Shown here: piece by piece, positions 6,891 to 13,470 of the stretch
Numbering within the stretch: position 1 is the first letter of the stretch
Layout: every line of letters begins with the position of its first letter
NCBI GenBank assembly: GCA_946887155.1
Contig: CAMPKM010000034.1
Location: forward strand, 1-13,470
DNA: 13,470 nucleotides
Direction: 5' to 3'
Origin: an uncultured Gemmatimonadota bacterium
GTDB lineage: Bacteria > Gemmatimonadota > Gemmatimonadetes > Gemmatimonadales > Gemmatimonadaceae
Made by a program: the position numbers and the translations under genes
The notes under the pieces: model-generated
Database searches by the model: none
Seen by the model: only the letters and a program-made list of their open reading frames with translations
What the model was told of the DNA's origin: nothing

Positions 6891-8504
6891 TCAAGGCTTC
6901 TGACGGGGGATGCGGAGGTTCCAGACGCGGGCGGAGCTCACGTGCATGGCGTCGACGTGGCCGCCGGAGTCCCGGCTGAACCACACCGTGCCCAGTGAGC
7001 CGGTGAACGCATTTGTGTACACAGGCGTCAGCGCCTGACGAGTGCCGCGCCTGGACGAGAGGACGAGCCGGCCGCTGTCGACCGTGGCCGTCCATGTGGC
7101 GCGGATTTCATCGGACGTGTACTGGCCAGCAAACGCGTTCAGTTCCGCCGGCGTGGGTGTCCACCGCGTGGCCGACACAAAGGTGAAATCGACGGTATCG
7201 CCGCTTGCGGGAAGCTGCCGGAGCAGGGCGGGCTTGTCGTTCGCACCCGCTTCCACGAGAACGCGGTTGTTGCCCACCATGAGCCCTCCGCCGCGCAGCG
7301 CGCGGACGGCGGCACCGCCACGGCCGGAACCGGGCGCAGGCACGCCAACGAATAACGGTTCGAAGCTCCGTGTCGAGCGATACACGCCCGCCAGACGCGC
7401 TCGTGCGGCGGCGTCCAATGAAACGGTATCGGCCACCGCGGTCGGCAGAAGATCTGGCACCAGTGCCTCGGCCATCTCCCGGGCAAACCGCGTGGCGCTC
7501 GCTCCGGCGGCGTTGCACATCACGGCCACGGACACACGCTTCTCCGGAAGGCGCATCAGGTACGTGGAGTACCCTCCCGTCGAGCCGCTGTGGCCGACCT
7601 CACGCTGCCCACGCCAGTCGGACACGGTCACTCCCATGGCGTAGCTGATCTTCCGGCCCGAAGTGAGTGTCGCGCGTGACTCCAGCGAGTCGACGAGCCA
7701 CGCGCCTAACGTGCGCTGGTCGAGCGCCTCGTTCCATTTCAGCCAGTCACCGACCGTCGTCAGCAGGCCGCCGGGGCCAACCACCTGCTCGAAAGGCATC
7801 TCGAGCCCCCAACCGTTTCCGCGGCGTGAATACGCCTGGCCGCGACCCGGCACGATACGCTCGAAATCGTCGCGCCAGCTGGTCCTGGTCATCTGGAGCG
7901 GCTTGAAGATCCGTTCCGTGGTGAACGTGGTGAATGGCATCCCGCTCACCCGTTCGATGATCGTCACGAGCAGTCCGTAACCGGAGTTGGTGTAGGAGTA
8001 GTGATCACCGACCGGGTAGTTCAGTTCCTTCTGCGACAGCACGCCGTCGAGGAGTTCCTCTTGCGTGTGAACACGGCTGCCTCGCGGCCAGCCGTCGATC
8101 GACATGAGGTTGCTCCACTCGCGCAGGCCGCTGGTGTGCGACAAGAGGTGGCGAATCGTGAGCGGGCGTCCGTACTCCGGCAGCTCGGGAATGTATTTCT
8201 GCACGCGATCGTCGAGCCGCAGCTTGCCGTCATGCATGAGCAGCAGCGTGGCGGTGGCGGTGAACTGCTTTGCGACTGACCCCGATTCGAGGATCGTCTC
8301 GGCCGTGAGCGGCGTGGCGGTTTCGAGGTTTGCCATGCCGTAACCGCGGGCCAGCAACGTGCGGCCGTTCCGGGCCACACCGACCGCGCAGCCGGGTGAT
8401 TCGCTGTTCCACTGGGCAAAGACGCGATCGGCGACTTTGCCGAGGTCCGGTTCCTGCGCCAGAGCCAGCGTGGGCGCTGTCAGCAGAGCGACGATCGTTC
8501 GCAT
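6891..8504 (-). CDS. Secreted serine hydrolase of the beta-lactamase class C / peptidase S12 type
   Basis: A 537-residue exported enzyme with a signal peptide ending near ALA-QEP (16/17). The catalytic domain (~20-355) has the three S12/class-C motifs: SxxK as S76-V-A-K79, YxN as Y171-T-N173, and HxG as H305-S-G307 in GHSGSTGGYS. Such enzymes act on beta-lactams, D-amino-acid peptides or esters; the family is broad, and a resistance role should not be assumed. Residues ~365-537 form an extra beta-rich region in which LAGVYRS (371-377) and FAGQYTSDE (458-466) look like the openings of two related small barrels. The ATG start at 8504 has GGAG a few bases upstream and is supported by the signal peptide. 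It is divergent from the GNAT gene (100-bp gap) and convergent with the RidA gene. Confidence 0.92.
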   Translation of the reverse strand: MRTIVALLTAPTLALAQEPDLGKVADRVFAQWNSESPGCAVGVARNGRTLLARGYGMANLETATPLTAETILESGSVAKQFTATATLLLMHDGKLRLDDRVQKYIPELPEYGRPLTIRHLLSHTSGLREWSNLMSIDGWPRGSRVHTQEELLDGVLSQKELNYPVGDHYSYTNSGYGLLVTIIERVSGMPFTTFTTERIFKPLQMTRTSWRDDFERIVPGRGQAYSRRGNGWGLEMPFEQVVGPGGLLTTVGDWLKWNEALDQRTLGAWLVDSLESRATLTSGRKISYAMGVTVSDWRGQREVGHSGSTGGYSTYLMRLPEKRVSVAVMCNAAGASATRFAREMAEALVPDLLPTAVADTVSLDAAARARLAGVYRSTRSFEPLFVGVPAPGSGRGGAAVRALRGGGLMVGNNRVLVEAGANDKPALLRQLPASGDTVDFTFVSATRWTPTPAELNAFAGQYTSDEIRATWTATVDSGRLVLSSRRGTRQALTPVYTNAFTGSLGTVWFSRDSGGHVDAMHVSSARVWNLRIPRQKP

Positions 8505-8540
8505 GCGATCTCCGGGTGCGCGAGTGTTTGCCGAAGTTGG

Positions 8541-8554
8541 GCCTCACGCGAGGC
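8541..8554. repeat. Short hairpin in the serine hydrolase / GNAT divergent region
   Basis: GCCTC (8541-8545) and GAGGC (8550-8554) form a 5-bp inverted repeat around ACGC, inside the 100-bp divergent promoter region 8505-8604. It could be a small operator or a leader structure. No convincing -35/-10 pair was found here. Confidence 0.22.
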
Positions 8555-8604
8555 GGCAGCAAGAGCGGCTTCCGGGAGGGTGAGCGAGACGATAACCTGC
8601 GCTC

Positions 8605-9156
8605 ATGACCGGCTCGATTGCGCTGAGTGTTGCCACCCGTGCGGACATTCCGGCCCTCTCGGCGCTCATCGCAGACTCAGCCCGTCACCTGAGCAAGGGC
8701 TTCTATACCGTCCAGGAGGCAGAGTCGGCAATCAGCTACGTTTTTGGCGTGGACACCGCCCTGATTGATGACCGCACGTACTACATCGCACGTCTCGACG
8801 ATTCGCTCGCCGGGTGTGGAGGCTGGAGTCGCCGGAACACGTTGTACGGAGGCGATCAGCGACCCGTCGGAGAGACATCTCTGCTGGATCCCTTTAGGGA
8901 CCCGGCTCGTATCCGCGCATTCTTCGTCGCTCCCGCGGCGGCGCGCCGAGGCGTGGGACGCCGGTTGCTCGAGGCGTGTGAGCTTGGCGCGACTGCCGGC
9001 GGTTTCCGCTCGCTCACCCTGATGGCGACCTTGCCGGGGGTGCCGTTCTACCAGGCGCTGGGATTCACGCCTGACGAAGACATCGTCGACATATTGCCTG
9101 ACGGCACACCACTACGGTTCGTGAGAATGTCGAAGCAGATCGGGGGGCATCAGTGA
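8605..9156 (+). CDS. GNAT family N-acetyltransferase
   Basis: A 183-residue cytosolic acyltransferase that should transfer an acetyl group from acetyl-CoA to an amine. The acetyl-CoA-binding motif A is IRAFFVAPAAARRGVGRRLL (103-122), with the pyrophosphate loop RRGVG at 114-118. Motif B follows as LPGVPFYQALGF (143-154), with Tyr149 in the usual acid position. The segment with FGVDTALIDD (47-56) and CGGWSRRNTLYGGDQ (71-85) is a recognisable signature of one GNAT subfamily whose substrate I do not know. The ATG at 8605 lacks a strong Shine-Dalgarno. Its TGA overlaps the GTG start of the lyase gene (GTGA, 9153-9156), so the two are probably translated together. Confidence 0.9.
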   Translation: MTGSIALSVATRADIPALSALIADSARHLSKGFYTVQEAESAISYVFGVDTALIDDRTYYIARLDDSLAGCGGWSRRNTLYGGDQRPVGETSLLDPFRDPARIRAFFVAPAAARRGVGRRLLEACELGATAGGFRSLTLMATLPGVPFYQALGFTPDEDIVDILPDGTPLRFVRMSKQIGGHQ

Positions 9157-10160
9157 GTAGCGCGATGGACGTAAGAATCTGCGAGATGGCACCGCGCGAC
9201 GGCCTCCAGTACCTCGGCAAGGCGTCCGGGACGGTCGTCTCTCTCGAGCAGCGGCTGGCGTTGATCGACGCCCTGATCGCAGCCGGGCTGCGGCACGTCG
9301 AAGTCGGGGCGTTCGTGTCGCCAAAAGGGACGCCGCAGATGGCGCTATCGGACGAGGTCGGCCGGCGACTCGATCCGGCGAGCCTTCCCGGCCTCGAGCT
9401 GGCGGCGCTGGTGCCTAACGCGGATGGTTACGCGCGTTTCAAGAAGACAAAGCTCAACGTCGTCGCCGTGTTCCCCACGGCCAGTGAGGTGCACGCGCGG
9501 AAGAATTTCGGCGATCGGACGGTCGACCAGGTGCTTCTGATGGCTCGGGACGTGGCAGAGCGTGCGCGGGCCGACGGCTACGCGTTGCGCGGCCATGTGT
9601 CGGCGGCGTTTCAGGACATGGCCGTGGCCGCGGAACGTTCCGACGTTGCCACGGTGGTGCGGGTCTGTCGCGTCGTGCTGGAGGACTGCGGCTGTGAGTA
9701 CCTCACCCTGGCCGATACGAACGGGACGACGAATCCGGCGCGGATCAGCGAGGTGCTCGATGCGGTCGGCGACGCCCTGGGCGGACTCGAGCGGATCGGC
9801 GTGCACCTGCACGACCGGTACGGGACGGGGGTCGCCAATGCGTACGCGGCATGGACGAAGGGCGTGCGGATCTTCGATGCGTCGTTGGGTGGCGTGGGAG
9901 GCAGCGTAGCCGCCAGCGTGGTGGCGGGCGACGGCGGCGGCCACATGGTGGGCAACGTGGCCACCGAATCGCTCGTGGCGCTCTTCGAGGGCATGGGGGT
10001 GAGCACCGGCATCGACCTCGATGCGCTCCTGACGTCGGCGGGGCCGATCCTCCAGCAGATCTGCAACGATGCCGGCGACTTTGCCCCGCCGAGTGGATTG
10101 CTGCGCGAGCGGCTCGGTTACGGCACGGTCTGGCGCAAGGAGCCTGGCGCGACGACGTAA
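9153..10160 (+). CDS. HMG-CoA lyase-like DRE-TIM metallolyase with an altered active-site loop
   Basis: A 335-residue TIM-barrel protein of the hydroxymethylglutaryl-CoA lyase-like family, which cleaves acyl-CoA C-C bonds (HMG-CoA to acetyl-CoA and acetoacetate in the archetype). Visible features are EMAPRDGLQ (11-19) with R15 and metal ligand D16, VEVGAFVSPKGTPQM (49-63), LADTNGTTNP (186-195), HLHDRYG (218-224) with metal ligands H218 and H220, and GNVATE (267-272) with N268. The usual GLGGCPYA motif with its catalytic Cys reads GVGGSVAA here: Ser251 replaces the Cys, and about eight extra Gly/Val/Ala residues precede GN. Another conserved segment, VSCVLGCP, reads VSAAFQDM. A different substrate or chemistry is therefore possible. 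The start is GTG 9153, overlapping the GNAT stop; ATG at 9165 is the alternative. Confidence 0.88.
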   Translation: MSSAMDVRICEMAPRDGLQYLGKASGTVVSLEQRLALIDALIAAGLRHVEVGAFVSPKGTPQMALSDEVGRRLDPASLPGLELAALVPNADGYARFKKTKLNVVAVFPTASEVHARKNFGDRTVDQVLLMARDVAERARADGYALRGHVSAAFQDMAVAAERSDVATVVRVCRVVLEDCGCEYLTLADTNGTTNPARISEVLDAVGDALGGLERIGVHLHDRYGTGVANAYAAWTKGVRIFDASLGGVGGSVAASVVAGDGGGHMVGNVATESLVALFEGMGVSTGIDLDALLTSAGPILQQICNDAGDFAPPSGLLRERLGYGTVWRKEPGATT

Positions 10161-10171
10161 CGCGCGGCCGC

Positions 10172-11293
10172 CTAACGGCGCTGGGAGAATGCCGGATGTG
10201 CGTACCGCTCCAGCCGCTGCAGGCCGTCGTCGTCTGTGACCACGGCGTAAAGCCACCTGGGACCGATTGAAACGAGCCGCCTCTCCTTCGGCATCTGCAC
10301 ACGGCCCGTGAGCGCGCCTGACGAGCCGATGACGTCCCAGGTCTGGGGTGAGCCCAGGGGCATCGAACGGGAAACCCAGAACGAGCCGTCTGGCCCGACA
10401 TGGGGCGTGGCTTCCGTGAAGGGCGGATGCTCGGTCGCGTGTTCCTGGGTGCCGGTTACGCGCCGGATGCTCCTGTCCTCGAGCAGTTCCGCGGGCAGGG
10501 GACTGAGTCCGGTGGTTCCGTCGCGGCTGCTGGTGCTGGAATTCTCCATGAACCGCCGCACGTGCGCCACGCGGTCTTCCATGGTAACGGGCCGTGATTC
10601 GAAGGGAATCCTCGGCCCGGTCGTGACGCGACCATCGGCGTCATGCCATTCGATGTGGTAATCGTTTGATCTCACCACGCCAACGCGACCATCGGGCGTC
10701 ACGTTCCAGACATCCTGCGCCGCGAAGATCACGTACGGCAGGCCTTCGACCTGTGTGTTCCTGCGCGGTGTCGATCCCTTCACCCGGGCCAGCGTATCGA
10801 TCTTCTGTGTCCTGGCGTCGTAGCGAATCACGAGCACCGTGTCGCCGGACTTCCGCAGCACCCATCCGGGAATCTGGAGGATGTATCGTCCCTGCCGGTC
10901 CACAGATCGCGCGCCGAGCGGGATGCCGATTCCCGGCAACATGAGGTTGAAGGTGCGATGAATCCTGAGGTCAGGACCGATCACCGCCATTCGCTCGTTC
11001 CCTTCGTCCGAAAGAAGCGTCGAATCGCCAGGCATCGGTGAAAGGGCAGTCGGCATCCGGTATTCGGCCGGGCCCGAACCGGTGCGACCGATCGGCGTGA
11101 ATGTGTTTCGGTTGAAATCGGCAACGACGAGGCCCTTGTCGAGGCGATCGGTGATGATGACGCGCCCATCCGGGAGCTCGCGTACGGCGCGAATCTGGGT
11201 GAAGTCGATGTCCAGCGTGCGCTCGGGCGCGGCGAGCGGCACGGTTTGCGGAGATGCTGCGGTGACCTGAAGAGCCAGAAAGAATGCAAGCAT
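10172..11293 (-). CDS. Exported six-bladed beta-propeller protein, unknown function
   Basis: A 373-residue protein with a short hydrophobic N-terminus (MLAFFLALQVTAAS), probably a signal peptide although it lacks an early basic residue. The rest resembles six-bladed propeller (6-bladed/NHL-like) proteins: repeated strands ending in 'DG-hydrophobic' turns such as LPDGRVIITDR (40-50), PDLRIHRTF, VDRQGRYILQIPG, TPDGRVGVVRSNDYHIEW and GPDGSFWVSRSM, and the IGRTGSGPAEYRMP segment (68-81) typical of these proteins. No enzymatic motif is seen; roles in ligand binding or as a cell-surface scaffold are possible. An in-frame TGA 24 bases upstream fixes the ATG at 11293, though the Shine-Dalgarno is weak. 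It ends in TAG inside a GCCTAAC heptamer, 11 bases from the convergent lyase gene. Confidence 0.78.
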   Translation of the reverse strand: MLAFFLALQVTAASPQTVPLAAPERTLDIDFTQIRAVRELPDGRVIITDRLDKGLVVADFNRNTFTPIGRTGSGPAEYRMPTALSPMPGDSTLLSDEGNERMAVIGPDLRIHRTFNLMLPGIGIPLGARSVDRQGRYILQIPGWVLRKSGDTVLVIRYDARTQKIDTLARVKGSTPRRNTQVEGLPYVIFAAQDVWNVTPDGRVGVVRSNDYHIEWHDADGRVTTGPRIPFESRPVTMEDRVAHVRRFMENSSTSSRDGTTGLSPLPAELLEDRSIRRVTGTQEHATEHPPFTEATPHVGPDGSFWVSRSMPLGSPQTWDVIGSSGALTGRVQMPKERRLVSIGPRWLYAVVTDDDGLQRLERYAHPAFSQRR

Positions 11294-11319
11294 CGTGAAC
11301 GTTCTCGTTTGAGTTCAGC

Positions 11320-11340
11320 CAATGACTCATCGGAGCATTG
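11320..11340. promoter_or_regulatory. Near-palindromic site upstream of the propeller gene
   Basis: CAATG (11320-11324) pairs with CATTG (11336-11340), and CTC (11326-11328) with GAG (11333-11335), leaving one bulged A and the loop ATCG. The element is 26 bases upstream of the propeller ATG in the 195-bp divergent region 11294-11488. It could be an operator or an RNA leader hairpin. The rest of that region has no gene and no promoter I can defend. Confidence 0.33.
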
Positions 11341-11488
11341 CTGAGCAGGCCGGCGCAGTCCACGTTGGCGTGGCGGCTGGTGGTGGCGTGGGGGCGAATT
11401 GGTCGTTCGCGTGGTGATGAAACGACTTGCTCACGCATTACGCCGCCTCAAGATTGGCCGTACCGATCACGCCTCATCATCCAGCTGA

Positions 11489-13432
11489 ATGCTCATGACT
11501 CTGCTTGCCCTTCTGGCCGCTGCCTCGCTGGCATCGCCACTTCGAGCCACACTCGCACCGGACACCGTTCGATATCCCGTTCTCAATCACGGTCGTGTCG
11601 CGGGCGAAATGACCGTCATCCGCGATGGCGGTTCCGTCGTGGTCCGGTACATCTACACCGACCGCAATCGCGGGCAGCGGGTCGAGGCGCGTTATCGCCT
11701 TTCGCCGAGCGGGGACTTGATCGGTTCCGAGATGCGGAGCGTCGGTGCAAACGGCGTCGCGGGCGAACCGACGTTCAGACTCGAAATTACCGGTGACTCG
11801 GCGAAAATGATGTCGCTGCAGGGTGGCCGTGGCGGCACAACGGCAGCGCCAGTTACGCGATCAGCGAAGGTCGAATCGGGGATGTACTTCCGGACCGGTG
11901 GTATCCCGTGGGAGTCGGCGTTCTTCGTGCGCCATCTGTTGAAGCAGCCCAACCAGACCGCGCGCACCTTCCCGACGGGTACGTCGCGACTCGAGATCGT
12001 GGCCGACACGATGGTGACGATCGCCGGCACGCGGCAGCGGGTCAGGCTGGCGATGGTTCACGGACAGACATCGGTCCCGAGCGGCGTGTGGGTCGACGAG
12101 CGCGGCGAGTTCGTCGCGTCGGACGTCCAATGGTTCATGACGGTGCGGCCGGGGATCGAGAGCGCGTTGCCAGTGCTACGGAAGATTGAACTCGACTGGC
12201 GAAATCGTCAGGCAGAGGCGATCGCCCAGCGGCTCACGAAGCCGGCGGGTGTGACGGTGATCCGGAACGGTGACGTGTTCGACGCCGAGCGCGGCGTGAT
12301 GATGCCCCGCACGACGGTGGTGATTCGTGGTGACCGCATCGAGGCAATCGGACCGGCCGACCAGGTTGCGACACCGGCCGGTGCAACGGTCATCGATGCC
12401 ACGGGGAAGTCGGTGCTCCCCGGACTCTGGGACATGCACACGCACTTCCAGGCGAGCAGTGCGTCGGGTGGCACGATCCTCCAGCTCGCGACCGGCATAA
12501 CGACGATCCGCGACCTGGTGGCCGACACGGACGTCGGTGTCACGATCCGCGACCAGGCGAACGCGGGCAAGGTGATTTCACCCCGCACGATCCTTGGGGG
12601 GTTCATCGAAGGGCCTGGTGCATGGGCGGGTCCCTCGGACGCGATTGCCAGCACTGAAGCCGAGGCTCGCGCCCTCGTCGCGCGCTACGACTCCCTTGGC
12701 TACAGGCAGATCAAGCTCTACAACATCCTTCATCCCGACTACGTGCCGGCCATCGCCGCCGAGGCGAAACGGCGCGGCATGCGGCTGAGCGGGCATATCC
12801 CGCGGGGGCTGAGTGTGCCGGTGGCGGTCAACCTCGGGTTCGACGAGGTCAACCACGCCGCCTTCCTGTTCTCGACCTTCTTTCAGGACTCGCTGTACTG
12901 GCCGACGATGCGCGCCTATTCGCTGGTCGCGTCCATCGTGGCGCCTAACTACAACGTCGACTCGCCGGAGATGACGAAGCTCATCGACTTCCTGAAGGCG
13001 AAGAACACGGTCATCGACGGCACGTTCAACCTGTGGATGGGGCGGGGCGCACTTTCGGGTGACGGCAATCCCGGTGCCCAACAGTACGCGCGGTTGCTCA
13101 AGCGGTTGTACGACGCCGGCGTTCCGATCGTGGCGGGGACGGACAACAACACGGGATCGACATTCATTCTCGAGCTCGAGTTGTACCAGCACAGCGGAAT
13201 CCCGGCGCCGGCGGTGCTGCAGATCGCGACGATCAACGCTGCCCGTGTCATGAAGGATGACCGGGAGTATGGCAGTCTCGCCGTGGGAAAAGTGGCGGAT
13301 GTAATCGTGGTGAACGGCCGTCCCCACGAGCGCATCTCGGATCTCCGGAACCTCGAGACCGTGATCAGGGCCGGCCGCGTCTACGACCCCAAAGCCCTCC
13401 GCGCCGCCGTCCTCGGCCCCCCCACCAACTAG
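11489..13432 (+). CDS. Exported amidohydrolase with a fused N-terminal beta-rich domain
   Basis: A 647-residue protein with a signal peptide (MLMTLLALLAAASLASPLRA, 1-20). Residues ~21-250 form a long beta-rich domain that I cannot assign securely; it vaguely resembles DUF3108-like folds. Residues ~255-640 are a metal-dependent amidohydrolase of the imidazolonepropionase/prolidase-like kind: VTVIRNGDVFD opening strand, DMHTH (315-319) with H317 and H319, K409 in IKLYN as the likely carboxylated lysine, H436 in SGH, H456 in VNH and catalytic D552 in GTDN. It closes with YGSLAVGKVADVIVVNG (594-610). All metal ligands are present, so hydrolysis of an amide, peptide or lactam-like substrate is expected, probably in the periplasm. 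A TGA directly before the ATG fixes the start at 11489 or the ATG at 11495; neither has a clear Shine-Dalgarno. Confidence 0.92.
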   Translation: MLMTLLALLAAASLASPLRATLAPDTVRYPVLNHGRVAGEMTVIRDGGSVVVRYIYTDRNRGQRVEARYRLSPSGDLIGSEMRSVGANGVAGEPTFRLEITGDSAKMMSLQGGRGGTTAAPVTRSAKVESGMYFRTGGIPWESAFFVRHLLKQPNQTARTFPTGTSRLEIVADTMVTIAGTRQRVRLAMVHGQTSVPSGVWVDERGEFVASDVQWFMTVRPGIESALPVLRKIELDWRNRQAEAIAQRLTKPAGVTVIRNGDVFDAERGVMMPRTTVVIRGDRIEAIGPADQVATPAGATVIDATGKSVLPGLWDMHTHFQASSASGGTILQLATGITTIRDLVADTDVGVTIRDQANAGKVISPRTILGGFIEGPGAWAGPSDAIASTEAEARALVARYDSLGYRQIKLYNILHPDYVPAIAAEAKRRGMRLSGHIPRGLSVPVAVNLGFDEVNHAAFLFSTFFQDSLYWPTMRAYSLVASIVAPNYNVDSPEMTKLIDFLKAKNTVIDGTFNLWMGRGALSGDGNPGAQQYARLLKRLYDAGVPIVAGTDNNTGSTFILELELYQHSGIPAPAVLQIATINAARVMKDDREYGSLAVGKVADVIVVNGRPHERISDLRNLETVIRAGRVYDPKALRAAVLGPPTN

Positions 13433-13470
13433 GGGACGGAGGAGGGACGGAGGAGGGACGGAGGAGGGAC
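13433..13470. repeat. 11-bp G-rich tandem array starting right after the amidohydrolase stop
   Basis: The unit GGGACGGAGGA repeats exactly three times plus five bases, beginning on the base after the TAG and running off the window edge, so the true copy number is unknown. Every unit has the G runs GGG, GG and GG on the plus strand, allowing two-tetrad G-quadruplexes. It is non-coding as far as visible and could act as a transcription end or a variable-number repeat. Confidence 0.9.

Noticed and set aside
8276..8283. CTGACCCC as a third copy of the REP-like palindrome
   Set aside because: It encodes, on the minus strand, the codons just before and at the SxxK active site of the serine hydrolase, so it is explained by coding and lacks the other arm.
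6891..8504. Antibiotic-resistance beta-lactamase
   Set aside because: The motifs only place it in the broad S12/class-C superfamily; length, the C-terminal domain and context fit a generic secreted hydrolase, with no evidence for beta-lactam hydrolysis.
10161..10171. Terminator between the convergent lyase and propeller genes
   Set aside because: Only 11 bases separate the stop codons, with no room for a stem-loop and T tract.
12578..13327. A 249-codon minus-strand frame
   Set aside because: It is antisense to the metal-binding half of the amidohydrolase and shows only low-complexity Arg/Val/His composition.
13433..13470. CRISPR array
   Set aside because: The repeats are contiguous 11-mers without spacers, and no cas genes are present.

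Overview
This is a GC-rich bacterial chromosomal window holding ten complete protein genes and one gene cut by the left edge. There are no rRNA, tRNA, CRISPR, phage or transposase genes. A TorF-like outer-membrane protein, a lipoprotein and several exported enzymes point to a diderm (Gram-negative) bacterium. The mix of exported serine hydrolase, exported amidohydrolase, six-bladed-propeller protein and plug-like mini-lipoprotein suggests Gemmatimonadota or a similar soil lineage; this is inferred from protein style only, with no marker gene present.

Left block, minus strand (1-4419). Transcription runs leftward from a small lipoprotein (4419-4060) to a TorF/TIGR02001-like porin (3852-3037) and then a ten-helix PAS-GGDEF-EAL cyclic-di-GMP enzyme (3040-206). 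The last two overlap by GTGA and are probably translationally coupled. Another minus-strand gene begins at about 129 or 102 and leaves the window.

Middle block, plus strand (4473-6854). A complete exporter half-transporter of the MsbA/LmrA type is followed 18 bases later by a RidA-family deaminase. The 53-bp divergent region upstream carries a GGGGTCTGACCCC palindrome, and a half copy overlaps the ABC gene's stop codon.

Right block (6891-13470). A secreted S12/class-C-type serine hydrolase (minus) is divergent from a GNAT-HMG-CoA-lyase-like pair (plus, GTGA overlap). A six-bladed propeller protein (minus) converges on that pair and is divergent from an exported amidohydrolase with a fused N-terminal beta-rich domain (plus). 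The window ends in an 11-bp G-rich tandem array that starts directly after the amidohydrolase stop codon.

I see no obvious new defence or biosynthetic system; most of the window looks like ordinary core or accessory chromosome. The features most worth a second look are the lyase with an altered active-site loop, the amidohydrolase fusion, the porin coupled to a c-di-GMP enzyme, the over-represented GCCTAAC heptamer, the REP-like palindrome and the terminal tandem array.
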